A DNA stretch of 37,288 nt from Tritrichomonas foetus (Eukaryota; Parabasalia; Tritrichomonadida; Tritrichomonadidae): contig MLAK01001042.1 of the NCBI GenBank assembly GCA_001839685.1, positions 1 to 37,288 on the forward strand, given 5' to 3'. The notes below the pieces were generated by a model, which was not told where the DNA came from, searched no databases, and was given only the letters and a program-made list of their open reading frames with translations. Of this stretch, positions 18,233 to 30,200 are shown piece after piece (positions within the stretch are counted from its first letter, which is position 1; every line of letters begins with the position of its first letter). Position numbers and translations under genes: made by a program.

Positions 18233-21200
18233 ATGACAAAAGAACTTCCTTTCCTTTATCCAAATTCCGTCATTTTCGAAAACGCTACCGCAGCTGAATG
18301 TATTCGCCAATCGATAATTGATCTTGACTTTGATACCCAACTCCAGATACAAGATGTTGAAACAGTATTTGATGAATGTATAAAGTCTTTAAATTCGGAC
18401 ACACTTGACGTCAATCAATATGATTTACTTCGCTTAATATTTTATATCTTTCGAAAGTTCCCAGATCTTAAGAAAAAATTTTTCGATAATATTCATAAGA
18501 TTGAAGTAAGCCCAAACTTGTTACTTCTTTTGTCATTTTCCTGGAAAGAAGGAGACGATAAGAATTACTATAAAAAAATATTTGAACCTCATCATAGTGA
18601 AATTATTTCACTAATCACAGACAAAAATGTTCCTGAATATAATCTTATGGGTAAATCTATTCCAGAAAATGATTTTTATGAAATCTGTGCTTTTTCAATT
18701 TTCTTAAATTTGCCAAACGAAGAAACTTATGTCCAAATCATCAATGGATTTTTAAATCACACAGATAGACTCAATAAAAGGAAAGCAATGTTCATTATTA
18801 CATCTTTTGCTGAAGCTGAAATGCTAGATAAGCTACCATTAAGTATTCTTGAAAATCCACATTTGTTTTTCTCTTGCAATGATGAAATTAAATGTGAAAT
18901 TGTTCAACTTTTATCAAAAGATTCTTTTTTAAAAATTGGAAATGCTCTATTGAAAGAAATAAAACACTCTAAAATGCCAAGCAATAAATTAAAAGCAGCA
19001 ATTATTAATAAATGCATAGAAATGCAATGCCCTATCTCATCTTCTGTGTTAATAATCATTCTTGAAACATTTGACCAAACAATGATTACAAAAGAATTAA
19101 TTGATTATTTACAAACTTTCAATGTTATGCCAGGACCAAAGTTTTGTAGTTTAATTGATCATCATATATATCCACAATTTTATCTTAGAACTCATCCAAG
19201 ACCAACCGGAATAATCCCGATCGAAGAATATATTTCCTTGTTTTCAGAAGAAACTCCTGCATCACACTTTCATTCATTGTTTTTATCAAACACTCGATCA
19301 GCAGCCTTAAAAGATCCAAAGTTTTGGATTACTTATTTAAAGGGTGGAAATTTACAATATAATCAAATCCAAATGGCAGCATATTCATTTTTACTTAATT
19401 ATGGATATATCCAAAATATTAATCCTAATATTCATCACAATGGTAATGTCAACATTAATGCAAATATGCATGATCTGATATATGCACTAACTAACAATGA
19501 AAACAATAATGAGAATAATAATGAAAACAATAATGAAAACAACTCTAAAGAAACAATTGATGCATTTTTTGAAATATTAGATGAATTGAAAGCTAATAAA
19601 AATGCTTCAATTTTTGGTTATTGCATAACGACAAAAATACGAAATGCAGATCGAGAATTATATCTATCTGATCCAAGAATGCAGAAATACTTAGAGAATC
19701 CAAAAAATGTATTCCCTGCTTTTTGGGAAATGTTCCAAAATTGTGATTATTTATTACCTCTGATGAATGAATATACAGATAAACAAATATATTACGTAAA
19801 TGCCTCAATAATTATTTCATATACGCATAATGTTCCACATAAACTCGAAGAAATTCGAGTTTTGGATCAAACAGATGAATCGAATCAAGAAATCTTAAAA
19901 ACATTAGAAACACACTATCGAAACACTTTCGACTATTTTAGTCATAATGACATTTTATCACCTGAATCATTATCATTAATTACAGCTAGTCAGATATTTG
20001 CCAATGATTTAATTCATTCTAAAAATAAAACTAGTCCAATTTGCATTCCGAATATAGTCAATCTTGAGAAAAACATGCTTCCATTTTTCCTCCTTGTTCT
20101 CAAATTTTTCGAAAATGAAAATTGCTTCAATAATTTACTTGTTGGCTTAATTTTCAAAACAAAGTATTTTGCTTCAGTTAAATACGAGGATTTATTTATG
20201 ATTAACCAAGAAAGATCACCTTTTATCAATTCACTTTGGTTTTTATTTTTCAACCTTCTTAATTCCAATCTACATATTTTAACCGAAAATTCATATAATG
20301 CACAATTCACCATCTTTGATATCCTAAAAATCTTTTTGGATGTGAAGTTCACAGATATGAACTTCTTTGGTGATACATTTTTTAAAATTTTATTTGGGCC
20401 AATTAGTCAGTCTCGAAACTCTAATCAATTGAAAAGTAATACCATAAAAGTATTAAACTGCATGTTTAATAATATGGATGATATTCGAAATGTGAAAATT
20501 AATTCCACAATCCTTGATATTGATCAAGTTAATACATTTGTTAATGAGCATTTAACCGATGACATTTCGATAAACTTCATAAACTTTTTCTTACAACATT
20601 TAGCAACTTTTTCAAAACAGCCAATTCAACTTCCTGAAACTTGCAATATTATGCAATTATTTGAAAAAAATATAAAAGATAAAAAATTTGATGATGCTTG
20701 CTCAATTGTTAAGTTTATCGGGAAAACAAATAATAGCACAGGTTTATTAATGGAAATCATTAATAAATGCAATAATGATATTATTAACGACGAGGCGCTT
20801 CAAATTTTAGTTGAAAATGGAATTTCTATCGAAGAAATCAATGATAAAATATCTTTTGCTTTCATTTTGAAAATAATCAAAAATTCCAAAAATCCATTTA
20901 GTAATAAAACGAAAAAATTTGTCTTTTCATTAGTTATGACCAAAGATTTAAGAATCACTCACTATCGAATGATCCTTGAAAAAATCTACCATCATTTTGC
21001 CATAACAGTAAAAAATTTATTTTCACCAATTGCAAACTTATTTAAAGTTTATCCAAATGAGCTTTGTACTGCTGTAAATGAATCATTTATATCACCACCC
21101 GGCGTTCCCAATATGCTAATTCAACGGGCTGAACCTTATCCATATCGAGAAATCCCTAAATTTTTCAATGATTTAGTTGCTTTTCTATTCAAAAGTTTGA

Positions 21201-24200
21201 AAGATGAACCAAATATTCAAGTGTTAGTTATCCTTAAAGAACTTGCAAACTGGTTCCCATTTGCCTTCAATAGCTTAAATGATTTATCCGTCACAGATGC
21301 CATTGATATTTTACTTGATATTGCGTCAAATTGTAATTCATTATTTGAGCAATATATAGAAAAAGAACAAAATGATAAGAGAATTATGAATATGAAACTT
21401 GTAGCATCGTCTTTAATGATTATTCACTTTTTATGTTATTCACCTGCATTTTTAGATCAATGTATTCCTTATCTTCTTGAAATTATTTCCAGTGTGCCAC
21501 TATCAAAAATTTTCCCAATAATATTAATTTTACGTACAATCATTCATTTACCTTCAGCACAGTTTGTTTTACTATCACAAATGATAAAATATAATTGGAA
21601 CAAAACTGCTTCTGATATTCTCATGAATCTAATGAACATTCCAGCTATTAATCAAAATTCTAAAGACACCATTTTAATTAATACAACAATATCAAATATT
21701 CTTACACTTACACATGATTTTGTAAAAGGTATGTCAATGATTTGTGATGATGATGCAGGATTGATTGATGAGCTTACGCAATGCGAAACACCATTTTCCA
21801 CATCATATGATAAATCGTTAATCACCAATTGTGATGGCTCAAGAGTTTCACCATTAATGTTCCTTACTTCACTCTTACGACCAATTGACAAATTCATTAA
21901 TTTTATTCGAAATGATAAATTTGAAAGCCTAAGAGGATCATCAACAACTATTAACTTTTCTGATATAATTCAAGGTCTCTATACCAATCAGCTGCCTCCT
22001 CAATCTCATTTCCTTCCACTACCTGCATATATCAATACTAATGGGTTTGCACAGCTTCCCGAAAAGATTCAATCAACTGTGTTATATCATACATTACCAC
22101 GCAAACCTCAAAATCTAACTCCTGCCATGCATAGATATTTGCTTTCACAGCCGTATTGGGTACAACAATGGATAAATCGTGCACCTGCACTTTTGCTACT
22201 TACTGAGCATTATTTAGTTTTGCATGATGCACTAAATACAATTAATTCATTTGATCCAAATTGTGGTGAAGTTACTCCAGAAGATGTCACTTTATTACAA
22301 TATTGTCAGCCTGAATTATTCTCTATTTTAATAGAAATATTTACATCCGCTAAATCATCAATATTTGATAAAGAAACAGCCAAAAACATTATTAGCGAAT
22401 TTTCAAAAAGTCTTACTTCATTTCCAGCAATTGTTGAAGCAATCACAGTGAAATACAGCACAGGAAAATTCGATCCACTTGATAAAGATTTCATTCAACT
22501 TTTGACCATTATTTCATCTTGTGAACTTTTTGATTCTGTTATGGAAGAAACTATTAATCCATTCATTAATAAAAAATTGCATGTTCCTTGCTCAAAAAAG
22601 GCAATGAAAAACATGGTTCCGATTCTTGAACTTTACCTGAAAATGGGCGAAAAAATGCCCAATTCTATTTTACAATTAATGATAATTGTATTACTTCACA
22701 GTCAAGGTCAACCTCTTCAAAATATATTAGGAATCATTTCACAACTTCCAAAAAACAAACTTGAAGATGTGTCTCCTTATATTTGTTCCACTTTTGATAA
22801 ATTACTCAATAATTTCAAGAAATTAGCAGACAGAGATGCCACCACTATCAATAATAATACTATTAATAATGATAACAACAATAATAATTCCGTTAATATA
22901 AATGATAATATTAATCAGAATATGAATATACTTCATCAAACGAGGTACTTCAGGAATAATCGAAATACCAGATCACCACAACCAATGAGTAATGACACAC
23001 AATTATTGAATACTTATATTGAAAAGTTTCCATTTATTGTAAGTTCAAGACGTTCACAGCTTTTGACAATTCTGAAATCTTTACTCCAGTCTTATAAACC
23101 AGAAATGATTCAAATCATAGGAGCTTTATTCAATCAACTTTGTCCAACAAGAAATCATTCATCATCATTGAGAACTGACTCATCATCTATCAATATTTCT
23201 ATTGACAATTCCGGAATGAATCAGACATTTTCATCTTCACTTGCACTTCCACAAACAATTATTGCTCAAGATCCCCAATTCTGGGAAATTGTTGGAGAAT
23301 TTCTCCCTTTATTAACAAGATTAATTGAAAGAGATTCCGGTTTCATTTTCAATGAACTGAAATTTTTAAGAATTTTCCCAGAAATTCTTCCACTTAAACC
23401 TAAAATTGACTTCTTTAGAGAATCACAAGGTCAGAAAATCAATGGTGGACCTTCAATTCGATGTCAGTTACGTCGAAGTGATATTTTGAATGATTCATTC
23501 CTTCGTCTTCATAATATGAGAGCATCTTCATTTTTAGCACCAATTCATATTACCTATGTTGGTGAACGCGGTATTGATGCAGGTGGATTGACACGAGATT
23601 GGTTTTCCACTCTTATTAAAGAGCTGTTTAATCCAAATTATGCCTTGTTTGTTACATCTTCGAATGGAATGAGTTATCAACCATCTCCTTCATCATATAT
23701 TAATCCTGACCATAAAGAATACTTCAAATTTGCTGGAATGATTCTCGCAAGAGCCATTATTGAAGGAATTTGTGTTGATGCCCACTTAACCACTTCATTT
23801 TTGAAGACATTGTTAGGATTACCAGTTTCACTCAAGGATCTTGAAGATGCTGATGAAGATTTACATCGTTCTCTTGATTGGGCACTGAAAAATGATGTAA
23901 CTGGTGCAGATTTGGCGTTCGTTGCCGATTTTGATGATATGGGAATTCATAAAATGATTGATTTGAAACCAAATGGGTCAAATATTGAAGTCACAAATGA
24001 AAATAAAGAAGAATGGGTTAAATTAATGATTTATCATCGTTTACATGCACAAATTAAAGTTCAAATGAGATCTTTTTGTGAAGGTTTTTACATGCTAATT
24101 CCACTCGAAGAAATTAAAATGTTTAAACCAGATGAACTAGATTTACTTATCTGCGGAGTTCCTGAAGTTGATGTTGATGATTTTATGAATAATTGTGATT

Positions 24201-24514
24201 TCATTCATCCTTATACACGTCAACATCCTGTAATCAACATGTTTTATAATGTTTTGAAGAAGATGAATCAAGAAGAAAGGGCGAAATTCCTTCTTTTCAT
24301 GACGGGATCATCAAAAGTACCAATTGGAGGATTTAAAGCACTAAAAGATATCGGATGTGGTGTGAAAATTGAATATGGTGGAACTTCAGAAAGACTTCCT
24401 TCTGCGCACACTTGCGCTTTCTTACTTGATCTTCCTGAATATACAAGTGAAAAAGAACTCGAAAAGAAATTATTGATAGCCATTAATGAATGTAACTCTT
24501 TCGGATTTGCATAA
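18233..24514 (+). CDS. Giant HECT-type E3 ubiquitin ligase (HUWE1/Tom1-like)
   Basis: A 2093-residue single-exon ligase. The HECT domain occupies about 1750-2093: it starts with HITYVGERGIDAGGLTRDWF, has the N-lobe stretch FKFAGMILARAIIEG, and ends with the C-lobe LPSAHTCAFLLDLPEY. The catalytic Cys is C2061 (codon 24413-24415). The preceding LRRSDILNDSF and the end NECNSFGFA match the HUWE1/Tom1/Ptr1 branch, whose members end in a similar EGFG-A tail. HECT ligases take ubiquitin from an E2 onto this Cys and pass it to substrates. Residues 1-1500 are a long helical, probably armadillo/HEAT-like scaffold for substrate choice. Two Asn-rich inserts (near 420-440 and 1540-1565) look like loops. 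Human HUWE1 is about twice as long. I see no UBA or WWE domain. The ATG at 18233 is in frame with coding-like sequence from the first residue. Stop context is TAAA. Confidence 0.95.
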   Translation: MTKELPFLYPNSVIFENATAAECIRQSIIDLDFDTQLQIQDVETVFDECIKSLNSDTLDVNQYDLLRLIFYIFRKFPDLKKKFFDNIHKIEVSPNLLLLLSFSWKEGDDKNYYKKIFEPHHSEIISLITDKNVPEYNLMGKSIPENDFYEICAFSIFLNLPNEETYVQIINGFLNHTDRLNKRKAMFIITSFAEAEMLDKLPLSILENPHLFFSCNDEIKCEIVQLLSKDSFLKIGNALLKEIKHSKMPSNKLKAAIINKCIEMQCPISSSVLIIILETFDQTMITKELIDYLQTFNVMPGPKFCSLIDHHIYPQFYLRTHPRPTGIIPIEEYISLFSEETPASHFHSLFLSNTRSAALKDPKFWITYLKGGNLQYNQIQMAAYSFLLNYGYIQNINPNIHHNGNVNINANMHDLIYALTNNENNNENNNENNNENNSKETIDAFFEILDELKANKNASIFGYCITTKIRNADRELYLSDPRMQKYLENPKNVFPAFWEMFQNCDYLLPLMNEYTDKQIYYVNASIIISYTHNVPHKLEEIRVLDQTDESNQEILKTLETHYRNTFDYFSHNDILSPESLSLITASQIFANDLIHSKNKTSPICIPNIVNLEKNMLPFFLLVLKFFENENCFNNLLVGLIFKTKYFASVKYEDLFMINQERSPFINSLWFLFFNLLNSNLHILTENSYNAQFTIFDILKIFLDVKFTDMNFFGDTFFKILFGPISQSRNSNQLKSNTIKVLNCMFNNMDDIRNVKINSTILDIDQVNTFVNEHLTDDISINFINFFLQHLATFSKQPIQLPETCNIMQLFEKNIKDKKFDDACSIVKFIGKTNNSTGLLMEIINKCNNDIINDEALQILVENGISIEEINDKISFAFILKIIKNSKNPFSNKTKKFVFSLVMTKDLRITHYRMILEKIYHHFAITVKNLFSPIANLFKVYPNELCTAVNESFISPPGVPNMLIQRAEPYPYREIPKFFNDLVAFLFKSLKDEPNIQVLVILKELANWFPFAFNSLNDLSVTDAIDILLDIASNCNSLFEQYIEKEQNDKRIMNMKLVASSLMIIHFLCYSPAFLDQCIPYLLEIISSVPLSKIFPIILILRTIIHLPSAQFVLLSQMIKYNWNKTASDILMNLMNIPAINQNSKDTILINTTISNILTLTHDFVKGMSMICDDDAGLIDELTQCETPFSTSYDKSLITNCDGSRVSPLMFLTSLLRPIDKFINFIRNDKFESLRGSSTTINFSDIIQGLYTNQLPPQSHFLPLPAYINTNGFAQLPEKIQSTVLYHTLPRKPQNLTPAMHRYLLSQPYWVQQWINRAPALLLLTEHYLVLHDALNTINSFDPNCGEVTPEDVTLLQYCQPELFSILIEIFTSAKSSIFDKETAKNIISEFSKSLTSFPAIVEAITVKYSTGKFDPLDKDFIQLLTIISSCELFDSVMEETINPFINKKLHVPCSKKAMKNMVPILELYLKMGEKMPNSILQLMIIVLLHSQGQPLQNILGIISQLPKNKLEDVSPYICSTFDKLLNNFKKLADRDATTINNNTINNDNNNNNSVNINDNINQNMNILHQTRYFRNNRNTRSPQPMSNDTQLLNTYIEKFPFIVSSRRSQLLTILKSLLQSYKPEMIQIIGALFNQLCPTRNHSSSLRTDSSSINISIDNSGMNQTFSSSLALPQTIIAQDPQFWEIVGEFLPLLTRLIERDSGFIFNELKFLRIFPEILPLKPKIDFFRESQGQKINGGPSIRCQLRRSDILNDSFLRLHNMRASSFLAPIHITYVGERGIDAGGLTRDWFSTLIKELFNPNYALFVTSSNGMSYQPSPSSYINPDHKEYFKFAGMILARAIIEGICVDAHLTTSFLKTLLGLPVSLKDLEDADEDLHRSLDWALKNDVTGADLAFVADFDDMGIHKMIDLKPNGSNIEVTNENKEEWVKLMIYHRLHAQIKVQMRSFCEGFYMLIPLEEIKMFKPDELDLLICGVPEVDVDDFMNNCDFIHPYTRQHPVINMFYNVLKKMNQEERAKFLLFMTGSSKVPIGGFKALKDIGCGVKIEYGGTSERLPSAHTCAFLLDLPEYTSEKELEKKLLIAINECNSFGFA
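19494..19550 (+). repeat. Asn-Glu codon microsatellite in the HECT gene
   Basis: Repeated 12-base units of AACAATAATGAA type encode NNENNNENNNENNNENN near residue 421-440. It is a low-complexity insert, probably length-variable between strains. Confidence 0.85.
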
Positions 24515-24909
24515 AACATTATTTACATATTAAATCATTATATTAGGAAAACTCTTTTGTTTTATAAATATATATTTAATAAAATAATTCTTTGAATCTA
24601 TCATCATCATTAGTAAATCGGGTTTAGTGGAGCATTTGATCTTTTCTCATCATTTTACACAGGGAAGATAAAAATCATTTCTCTATCTATGAATCGAAGC
24701 AAATAGAAGTTCACAACAAAAGGAGAAAATAAAAATAAAGAAAGAAAGAAATAAAGAAATATATAAAGAAATAAAGAAATATATAAAGAAATAAAGAAAT
24801 ATATAAAGAAATAAAGAAATATATAAAGAAATAAAGAAATAAAAACATGATATATAATGCAAATTACTTGCTGAAAATAGTTTATTAATTCGTGGAAAAC
24901 AGAAACAAC
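24515..24909. other. Convergent gap with tandem repeat
   Basis: The 3' ends of the HECT ligase and the ER co-chaperone face each other here. The gap holds the AT-rich HECT 3' flank and a 20-base tandem array (annotated separately). The minus-strand frame at 24683-24913 is made by that array and is not a gene. Confidence 0.6.
24751..24846. repeat. 20-bp tandem repeat, nearly five copies
   Basis: Near-perfect 20-base units ATAAAGAAATATATAAAGAA, ending with a partial unit. On this strand it is pure A/T/G and purine-rich. It begins about 240 bases after the HECT stop and ends about 60 bases from the stop of the convergent gene. Confidence 0.92.
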
Positions 24910-26373
24910 TCATCCCATGTGGAACTCGAAGTGGAATCCTCCGTTTCCGAAAGTGAAAGTTCTGGCGTTTCCACCTCCACCGCCCATGTTGAAGAGATCG
25001 AATACGTTGAATCCACCGAAGTCTTGTCCGCCGCCCATGCCCGGATTGTCTGGATCCTGGCCCATGTCATAGAGACGCTTCTTCTGTTCATCACCTAAAA
25101 TATCGTAAGCTTGGTTGATCTTCTTCATCATTGCTTCTGCCTCCTTCTTCTTCTGTTTATCTCCGTATCTATCAGGGTGCCATTGTCTCACCAGCTTTTT
25201 GTAAGCATTTTTGATTTCGGTCATTGATGCTCCTTTCTTGAGACCCAACACTTCATAGTGATCGACATATGTTTTCTTCTTTTTGATTTCGTTTGCCTTG
25301 TTGATTCCTTCTTGGGCTCTCTTATCATTCGGACGATGCCTCTGCGCGTTTTGGTAATCAAAAAGAGCAGCATCGAAATCCTCCAATTCGAGATTCACAT
25401 CACCACGCTCGAGCATTAATTCAACATTTCCAGAATCTTCGTCAAGCATTTTAGTCAAAATTTCAAGTGTTTCCTCGGGCGTGTTTTTAAAGCGAATTAA
25501 TTTCACTTTCATGTTGTTGACAGTTGAAATAACAACTGAATTTGCTGGACAAAACTGCCTTCCAGCTGAAAGCGTCAATTCAATCTCTTTCTCCGCTTTT
25601 TCGGCATCTTTTTCTTCAACCGCTTTTTGGGCGAGAGGATAGTGGACGTTTATTGTGTTGATAGCCTTGAGGGCGTCTGAACAGTTCTTTGGCGCGTTTC
25701 TCATTGACTGCGACTTTTTGACAAATTTATTGGCCTGATCCATTTGACCATCACAAAATGAGACAATTCCTTTACGATAGAAAATGGTTGAATCACTTGG
25801 AAATTCTTTATCGAGTTCGTTTGACAATTCTTTATATCGGCCGAAGTCTTGGGAAATCCATGCGATATTTGCTCGATCGTAAACAAGCTGTTTGGCTTTT
25901 GGTGCATTTTGAATGAGGTTATCTAAAAGTTGAGCAGCTTCTCCAATTTGTCCCTGCTCCATTTTGGCTTTTGCATTCAATTCCATATTTCGAAGATTTT
26001 CGCAATTTCTGATGAGCTGTCTATCGTTCGTCTTTTCGGCGGCTTCTTTGGCCTGAACGAAGTCTCCCTTTTGCATATTGGCGCGAGATTGTAAAACATA
26101 AGCGAATTTTCTATCGTCTTCATTTGGCGAATTCTTCAGGATTTTCTTGGCGTCTTCGAGCGTTTCACGAACCATAGCCATATTTAAGCAGCATTGTCCG
26201 CGGAGACGATAGAGTTTGTTGTCAATTTTGCCGGTTTCTTGAGAAATCACGGAGGTAAGCTGTTGATAAGCGTCCCAGAAGCGATGGAAAGCGATAAGTC
26301 GTTCTATATTACGGAGTTTCATTTGGTCAACAGAAGCGCCCTGGCAAAAAAGCAGAGCGAGTGTTAAAAGCAT
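24910..26373 (-). CDS. DNAJC3/p58IPK-like ER co-chaperone (TPR plus J domain)
   Basis: A 487-residue protein. It begins with a signal peptide (MLLTLALLFCQGAS) and so should enter the ER lumen. Residues 20-360 are helical TPR-like repeats, with recognisable units such as VELMLERGDVNLELEDFDAALFDY. The J domain follows at 368-435 with the essential HPD at 399-401 (RQWHPDRYGD), which stimulates BiP/Hsp70 ATPase. The end is a Gly/Phe-rich tail (GGGQDFGGFNVFDLF) finishing HFEFHMG. This order, signal, TPR, J, Gly/Phe, is that of DNAJC3/p58IPK, which hands unfolded clients to BiP during secretion stress. There is no KDEL at the C-terminus; animal DNAJC3 also lacks one. The ATG at 26373 is the start because it directly precedes the signal peptide. 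It is a fitting partner for secreted surface proteins such as those nearby, but no link is shown. Confidence 0.93.
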   Translation of the reverse strand: MLLTLALLFCQGASVDQMKLRNIERLIAFHRFWDAYQQLTSVISQETGKIDNKLYRLRGQCCLNMAMVRETLEDAKKILKNSPNEDDRKFAYVLQSRANMQKGDFVQAKEAAEKTNDRQLIRNCENLRNMELNAKAKMEQGQIGEAAQLLDNLIQNAPKAKQLVYDRANIAWISQDFGRYKELSNELDKEFPSDSTIFYRKGIVSFCDGQMDQANKFVKKSQSMRNAPKNCSDALKAINTINVHYPLAQKAVEEKDAEKAEKEIELTLSAGRQFCPANSVVISTVNNMKVKLIRFKNTPEETLEILTKMLDEDSGNVELMLERGDVNLELEDFDAALFDYQNAQRHRPNDKRAQEGINKANEIKKKKTYVDHYEVLGLKKGASMTEIKNAYKKLVRQWHPDRYGDKQKKKEAEAMMKKINQAYDILGDEQKKRLYDMGQDPDNPGMGGGQDFGGFNVFDLFNMGGGGGNARTFTFGNGGFHFEFHMG

Positions 26374-27254
26374 GATTTCCTCCTTTTTTCTTTTGATGAA
26401 TTTATTGAATGTTCATTCATTTTTTGAATACTTTATATTTCGAGAGAACAACTTTCTGTGAATTCGGCCAAATAGATCATGGTCAAAATAATGGATAACA
26501 ATTTGACTATATCATGAAAATTTGAATTTAGGTTAAGAAAAAATTGGCCTGTCCGATTATTTCCAATAGAAATCTTTTTAACCGACCAACAAATTAAAAT
26601 CTTTGATCGGAATTTCTCTCGTCATTTTAACTTAAAACATAATAGCACAAAATACTTATTGAAAATTATTAGATGATGTTTGGCTCGGCGGTTATTTTCA
26701 AAATTTTTTTTCTTTCATTCAAAAAGCTGATCTTTTTCAGCATATCATATTTATTGAATTTGCCTTTTTTTCCATTTTCCTGGATATCGTTATTCGTCTG
26801 AAATACTGTGTCTTATCAAATTTTTATTTTTATTATATACTTCTCTTGATTATTTTGTAATGATGTCATTCACAAATATAAACTCCAAAAAATGTAATAT
26901 TGGATTTCCACTTTTCCTACTCAGCAATGATATGTTTTTTTATAACTTTTAAATTATGAAATAAAGAAAATTTCCTTCTTAATTTTGGATATATCCAGCC
27001 GAACAACATTCATCACTATTCATATTTTGAAGCACCAAAATCATCACAAAAAATGTGTTGAGCATATTTTTATAGATGTGAGTTTGCTCCAATTTGAATT
27101 TAGTTCATCTACTTGATAATATTTATATTAATATAATTTTCATCATTGGTGATATAAAATTCATCAACAATAATATTAATAACAAGTTAGTTTTAAACAA
27201 GTGTAATGCAAATACAGTTTTCAAAAATCGAATACCACGCCCTATAATTTTTAC
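26374..27254. other. AT-rich intergenic spacer
   Basis: About 880 bases between two minus-strand genes. It should hold the promoter of the ER co-chaperone on the left and the 3' flank of the large membrane protein on the right. The plus-strand open frame at 27094-27357 runs antisense into the membrane-protein gene and is Ile/Asn-rich; I do not call it. Nothing else is seen. Confidence 0.5.
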
Positions 27255-30200
27255 TTACATATTTGCGAAATCTTTCTCAATTTCATATGTTGGTGTTTCA
27301 ATTGAGCTTATTACTTCGCTACTTGCAAATTGTGAATATTTATGGAAAATCACATGATATTTTCCGGATTTAATACACCAGATACTTATTCCTATAATTG
27401 CAATGAGTACAACAGCACCAACTACAATTCCAACAATAACTCCAATATATTTTTTAGAAGGGGGATTCACTTCATAAAATTTAAGTATCAATTCATAGTT
27501 TCTTCCATTACCCAAACTAGATTTAGAACATAATAAAGTAAAAACATCTTCACTTTTTACAGTATTGGCCATCCATTCATCACAGTTAAAATCGCCCTTA
27601 ACAAGAACAAATTCTTTCTGATTTAATAGATTTTTATACTTTTTGCTATGAAGTTCCTTTTTATTTCCGATGAATGAAATGTTTATTTTAGGAACTGATC
27701 TACCTCTTTGCAAAAGTATAAAGCTCGGAATGTTGTTATTTTGCCAAAAATAATTAAGATTATAAGGATTTACATTTTCGATATCAATTTCAAGTGAAGA
27801 ATCCTCATACAAATTGATGTTTTCACTTACATAAGAAGATGGAAGTGATGCTCGTGTTTTATCAATTACTGTTAAATTTTTAATATGCAAATGTCCAGTA
27901 TTATCTTTGAAAGTAATATTAACTTTCTTTTGAAGAGTTAAATGATTAGAATGAACCAAAATGTTTGTTACATTTTTAACATGTGTCATATCGAATGACA
28001 AAGAAGAATCAATAACATCTGGAAGAACAAAACTTACATTAGTATTGGTTTCATTACCAATTATTGACGTAGCATTTGCAAATGCGTTTGGTAAAGGATA
28101 ACAAGATGTTGAAATCGATAAAGGTGAATTATTATTGATCGTAAATTTATTGGAATTGATATTTTGATTCCATCCAGTCCCTAAATGAATAACCGAGGTT
28201 CCATCATCACTATCTTCTAATATATATTTGGATTTTGGCAAAGCATTGATAGAATTGATATCAATGTGAGAAGGACTTTTCGCTTTTATTATTATACTTT
28301 GATAATTATCAGGATTAATTGAAGCGACTTTATCACTGACTATTGTTTTAATTTGCCATCCATCTTTATATGCTATGATGAACTGTGCATCAAATATTGT
28401 AATTTCTTTGTTATTTGGAAGAATAATTTTATTATCGATAATGCTTCTAAGAGATTCTGGATCAACTGAAAGACTATTACATTTTTGAATGTCAATTGAT
28501 CCTGCGTGCAACTCCGAATTTTTTATCATTAATGAACACTTGATTTCACTTGGAGTCAGTTTTGGCTCTTTTAATACAATATTAACTAGTTGCAACTCAG
28601 AAAAACTTGATCCAGTGATTAAAGAAATATTTGGTTTTTGATTGTATCCATCAATGATAAAAGATCCAGAAAAGTCTGATATTTTAGATAAATCAAATTC
28701 ATATTCAATTTTATCAGTTATATAAAGAATAATTTGATTTGTATCTTGATGAATATTTGATGAAATTGTTGAAATTATTTCATCGACTTTTTTTACAAAA
28801 GCAGTTGTATTAGAAAACATTGATTTGAGTGGATTGTACTCAATTACATATGGTAGAGAGGTGAAATCTTTGCTTTTCAGAAATATTTCTAATTCTGCTT
28901 TTGATGATTGAACAAGCCTGAAATCAAATATTTGTGATCCATTTCCAAAACCAAGAAGAGAAACATCAAATGGGTTATAGAATGATATTTTAGATTGAAA
29001 AGACATTATATTTTGATAATATCCAGAGATAAATGTCAGTTTGTTTTCTGTGTAAAGTTTGATTTGATCATAGTTAGTGGTTGATGGAATTGCACCTATA
29101 ATTTCTATTTGGGAAATTGAATGAGGAAAAATTGATTTTTCTAAAATCATGTTTGAAATTCCTTTTTCATCTAATGTATGAACAACATGAATCTTTGATG
29201 CAATTGATTCGATTTTCTTATTATTTTTAATATCCAAGATATTGGCGACAATATTTGAGGATGCAAAAATAATTTTATTGGTTGCAGATGAACTTTCTGT
29301 ATAATAAATTGGCTGCACAAACTTGAAAGTTGTTGTATCAGAAATTTCTGTTTGAAATTTTACGAGAGTTCTTTTTCCTGTAAAAATGAGTTCATTATTA
29401 AAAACTACAGTTTTACCTATGGCAACAAATAAATACCCTTCATCTTTTAATGATTCACCAATTAATGTAAATATCGCAGGAATATTCGAATTAGATTTAA
29501 TTGAAGCAAGTGATGTTTTAATATTGAAGATAGTAATATCACTTGAAGGCCAATCACTGAATGTAATACTACTTTCACTCGAACTCCCTGAATTAAGGGC
29601 TATAATCTCAGTCAAAACTACACTATTCATATTTTGAGCATTATAAACCAGGTTCAAATGACCCCTCTTTTTAACATTGATTGATACATCTATATTATTT
29701 GAGTGAACAATATTAAATGTGAGTTTATCTTGATATATAATTTTGTTGTCACTATAAACAATATTTGATGTGCTGGAATCATCAAAATTAAGAACTAAAT
29801 CATTTGTGTTTTCATCTTCAAGGAAATCAATTATACAAGGACGAGATGCCTGCATGGAACTATGTTGATTGAGAATCATCTGATCAGTTATTTCGATATG
29901 TGTGAATGAATCGATTAAATGCAATGGAATATTCATGCAGTTGGCTTCAATGTCGGTGAATCCTGTAAATTGAATATTAGGATTTAATACTTCTAATCGG
30001 TAAAAAATACTGAGCTGATTTCCTTTCATTGGTTTGACTGTTGTATTATCACCATCAATTACAATTGTAGATAAATCATTAGATGAACAATCAAGTTGGA
30101 GGAAATCTGTAACAAAAGTAACTTTTTTCTTGCTCAATGAATCTGCGCTAAGCAAAGGCATTCTTGTTGGCGAAGAATCAGTTGCAATGATGAGGAGATT

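Noticed and set aside
19494..24846. CRISPR-like arrays suggested by the regular repeats
   Set aside because: The repeats are direct, unit-on-unit and without unique spacers; these are ordinary microsatellite or minisatellite arrays in a eukaryotic genome.
24683..24913. 76-codon minus-strand frame with FLYIFLYFFI repeats
   Set aside because: It is an artefact of the 20-base tandem array.
27094..27357. 87-codon plus-strand frame
   Set aside because: Its right part is antisense to the large membrane-protein gene and its left part is Ile/Asn-rich noise.
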